Part shown: piece by piece, positions 6,310 through 7,427 of the stretch
Layout: every line of letters begins with the position of its first letter
Numbering within the stretch: position 1 is the stretch's first letter
Origin: Candidatus Kerfeldbacteria bacterium
Lineage (GTDB): Bacteria; Patescibacteriota; Patescibacteriia; Veblenbacterales; UBA10138
Length of the DNA: 7,427 nt
Reading direction: 5' to 3'
Assembly (NCBI GenBank): GCA_016217875.1
Contig: JACRFN010000070.1
Location: 1-7,427, forward strand
Position numbers and translations under genes: made by a program
Notes under the pieces: model-generated
What the model was told of the DNA's origin: nothing
Database searches by the model: none
What the model saw: the letters and a program-made list of their open reading frames with translations, nothing else

Positions 6310-7427
6310 GAGCCCCCACTAACAGGGCTATCCTCTAGCCAGGCAATCGCCACTACCAGCCAAAACAGCAACATCATAGATGGTATAGTCCACCAGTAAT
6401 GGTCAAACAAAGCGGTAACAATGATAGCCACTAGCCAATAGCCACTGGCCACTGGCACGGGTGGAGAAAAATGAGTAGTGAGTGGCGATAATATAACCCA
6501 TAGTAACCACAAAAACAGCCCCAGGCCCACTACCCCCAGCTCGGTCAGAATAAGTAAAAACACGTTGTGTACCGGTTGGTAGCGCCAGGAATTAAGACCA
6601 GGCTGGCTGGCCTGTAGGGCCACGGTATAATTACCGTAGCCTAAGCCGCGCCACCATGACCCCTTAAGCAAGCTTTGGCTCTCACCCACACTACCCATGC
6701 GTTCCTCAACCGACTGTTGCTCCAAACGGCTGCCGCCAAAGAACCTGCCGACAGTCGGCTGCCAAAGCCACAATCCCAATAATACAAAAACCATCACAGT
6801 CGCTAACAAAATATTAATGGCGCCTTTTGAGAACTCAAACATACCGAGCCTAAAAGTGTCCGGTGCCGCTAGGGCGGCATTCCGCAAACCATAAGTAGTC
6901 TTAATAGCTAAGGTGCGGGACCGGACACTTTTAGGCCTATCACGGTAAAACCACAAACCTAAAGTTATAAACAACGCCAACCAAGCCCCACGGGAAAAGG
7001 AAAAAAATAAACCAATAAGTTGAATAGTATAGAGTAAGAGGAGAGAGTAAGAGCTAATTGATTTTCCGATTTGGGATTTAGGACTTATTTGGCCATTGAG
7101 ATTTGAAATTTGGGACTTACTATAAAAATACAACCACGCCGTCGCTAATGACGTGATTGTTAAAAGTCCCCCTAACACATTCGGATGCACCTGCCCGGCA
7201 TAAGCCCTAAGCCAAAGGCCGGCCTGGGTTAATACGACTGACGTACCTCCCTGACTTATAAGATGAATAGCCACCCCCAGCCACTTATTGGCAAAAGTGG
7301 CCTGCGTGACGAATTGCCAAATTGCCCACAAAGCCTGCAGCGTACCGGCGGCAGTCAACGACCAACAGACAATTAACAACTTTGGTTTTAATGCTCGCAC
7401 CAACAGCCACAGCAATCCCCCTTCAAG
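6306..7427 (-). CDS. O-antigen ligase/polymerase-like membrane protein (incomplete at 5' end)
   Basis: The frame is open to the right edge of the window, so the true start lies outside; a TTG at 7415 is only an internal candidate. The 373 visible codons encode a polytopic membrane protein of the Wzy/WaaL type (Wzy_C, PF04932). These enzymes polymerise or attach lipid-linked glycans outside the cytoplasmic membrane. Residues counted from 7415: SFSRGAWLALF (139-149) is the family's S-R-G-A-W helix start. GLGYGNY (257-263) and QPVHNVFLLILTELGVVGL (280-298), with the conserved His283, are the large periplasmic loop and following helix. Last helices run at about 326-338 and 345-360. The protein has a palindromic insertion at about 160-190 and repeat-coded stretches near 99-119 and 309-331. 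It ends in TGA inside the groESL -35. The substrate cannot be told from sequence. Confidence 0.83.
   Translation of the reverse strand, partial: LEGGLLWLLVRALKPKLLIVCWSLTAAGTLQALWAIWQFVTQATFANKWLGVAIHLISQGGTSVVLTQAGLWLRAYAGQVHPNVLGGLLTITSLATAWLYFYSKSQISNLNGQISPKSQIGKSISSYSLLLLYTIQLIGLFFSFSRGAWLALFITLGLWFYRDRPKSVRSRTLAIKTTYGLRNAALAAPDTFRLGMFEFSKGAINILLATVMVFVLLGLWLWQPTVGRFFGGSRLEQQSVEERMGSVGESQSLLKGSWWRGLGYGNYTVALQASQPGLNSWRYQPVHNVFLLILTELGVVGLGLFLWLLWVILSPLTTHFSPPVPVASGYWLVAIIVTALFDHYWWTIPSMMLLFWLVVAIAWLEDSPVSGGS
6425..6458. repeat. Imperfect tandem GCCACT-type repeat inside the ligase gene
   Basis: GCCACT occurs at 6427-6432, 6441-6446 and 6448-6453, with a variant AGCCAAT at 6434-6440 and GGCAC at the end. 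The tract is read in frame by the ligase gene as about residues 320-331, between two C-terminal helices. Confidence 0.55.
6848..6936. repeat. Palindromic element inserted in frame in the ligase gene
   Basis: Inverted arms of 22 bp with one mismatch (6848-6869 and 6915-6936, core CCTAAAAGTGTCCGG at 6849-6863) flank about 45 bp. The left arm also folds locally (TGCCGC-TAGG-GCGGCA). No ORF for a transposase fits inside, so it resembles a MITE or a palindromic coding element. The ligase frame runs through it without a stop, encoding about residues 160-190 between two predicted helices. No clear target duplication is visible. Confidence 0.8.
7068..7121. repeat. Degenerate direct repeat inside the ligase gene
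   Basis: Two 22-bp copies (7068-7089 and 7100-7121, 18 of 22 identical) lie 32 bp apart. They consist of variants of GATTTGRRATTT and GGACTTA. On the coding strand they give KSQISNLNGQISPKSQ, a polar, Ser/Gln/Asn-rich stretch in an otherwise hydrophobic protein. Confidence 0.7.

Overview
The window looks like a piece of a small-genome bacterium of the Candidatus Patescibacteria (CPR) type, most like Parcubacteria or their relatives. That placement is an inference from general style: compact layout, AT-rich degenerate repeats between genes, little use of Shine-Dalgarno (SD) sites, and short membrane proteins next to a canonical GroESL pair. No rRNA or other marker gene is present to prove it. 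The ligase gene ends in TGA, so the standard stop code appears to apply.

Layout, left to right: (1) The C-terminal 44 residues of a DDE transposase/integrase run in from the left edge on the + strand. (2) A gene-poor stretch (138-800) holds two possible small minus-strand ORFs (449-601 and 308-442); the first has a good SD and a possible promoter. (3) A minus-strand block fills the rest. In transcription order, from high to low coordinates, it runs: O-antigen ligase-like membrane protein (incomplete at the right edge), groES, groL, a strong hairpin terminator, a four-helix membrane protein of unknown function, a small Tic20/DUF4870-like membrane protein, and phosphoenolpyruvate synthase. The block closes with a perfect 28-bp palindrome at 745-772.

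groES-groL is a classical heat-shock operon. Its promoter is TTGACA-16-TAAACT, with the -35 overlapping the stop codon of the upstream ligase gene, followed by a perfect CIRCE operator for the HrcA repressor. The two small membrane genes lie 13 bp apart and probably share a transcript. ppsA may share it or may have its own promoter in the AT-rich gap before it.

The most unusual features are not genes. The ligase gene carries an in-frame palindromic element of about 89 bp (22-bp arms, one mismatch) that adds about 30 residues to a loop, plus further tracts of degenerate short repeats read in frame. The groL terminator has a nested palindrome that happens to supply an AGGAGG and a GTG, which misleads start choice for the next gene. 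Two genes have TATACT exactly 6 nt before ATG, as expected for leaderless transcripts, and none of the five complete larger genes has an SD site at its preferred start.
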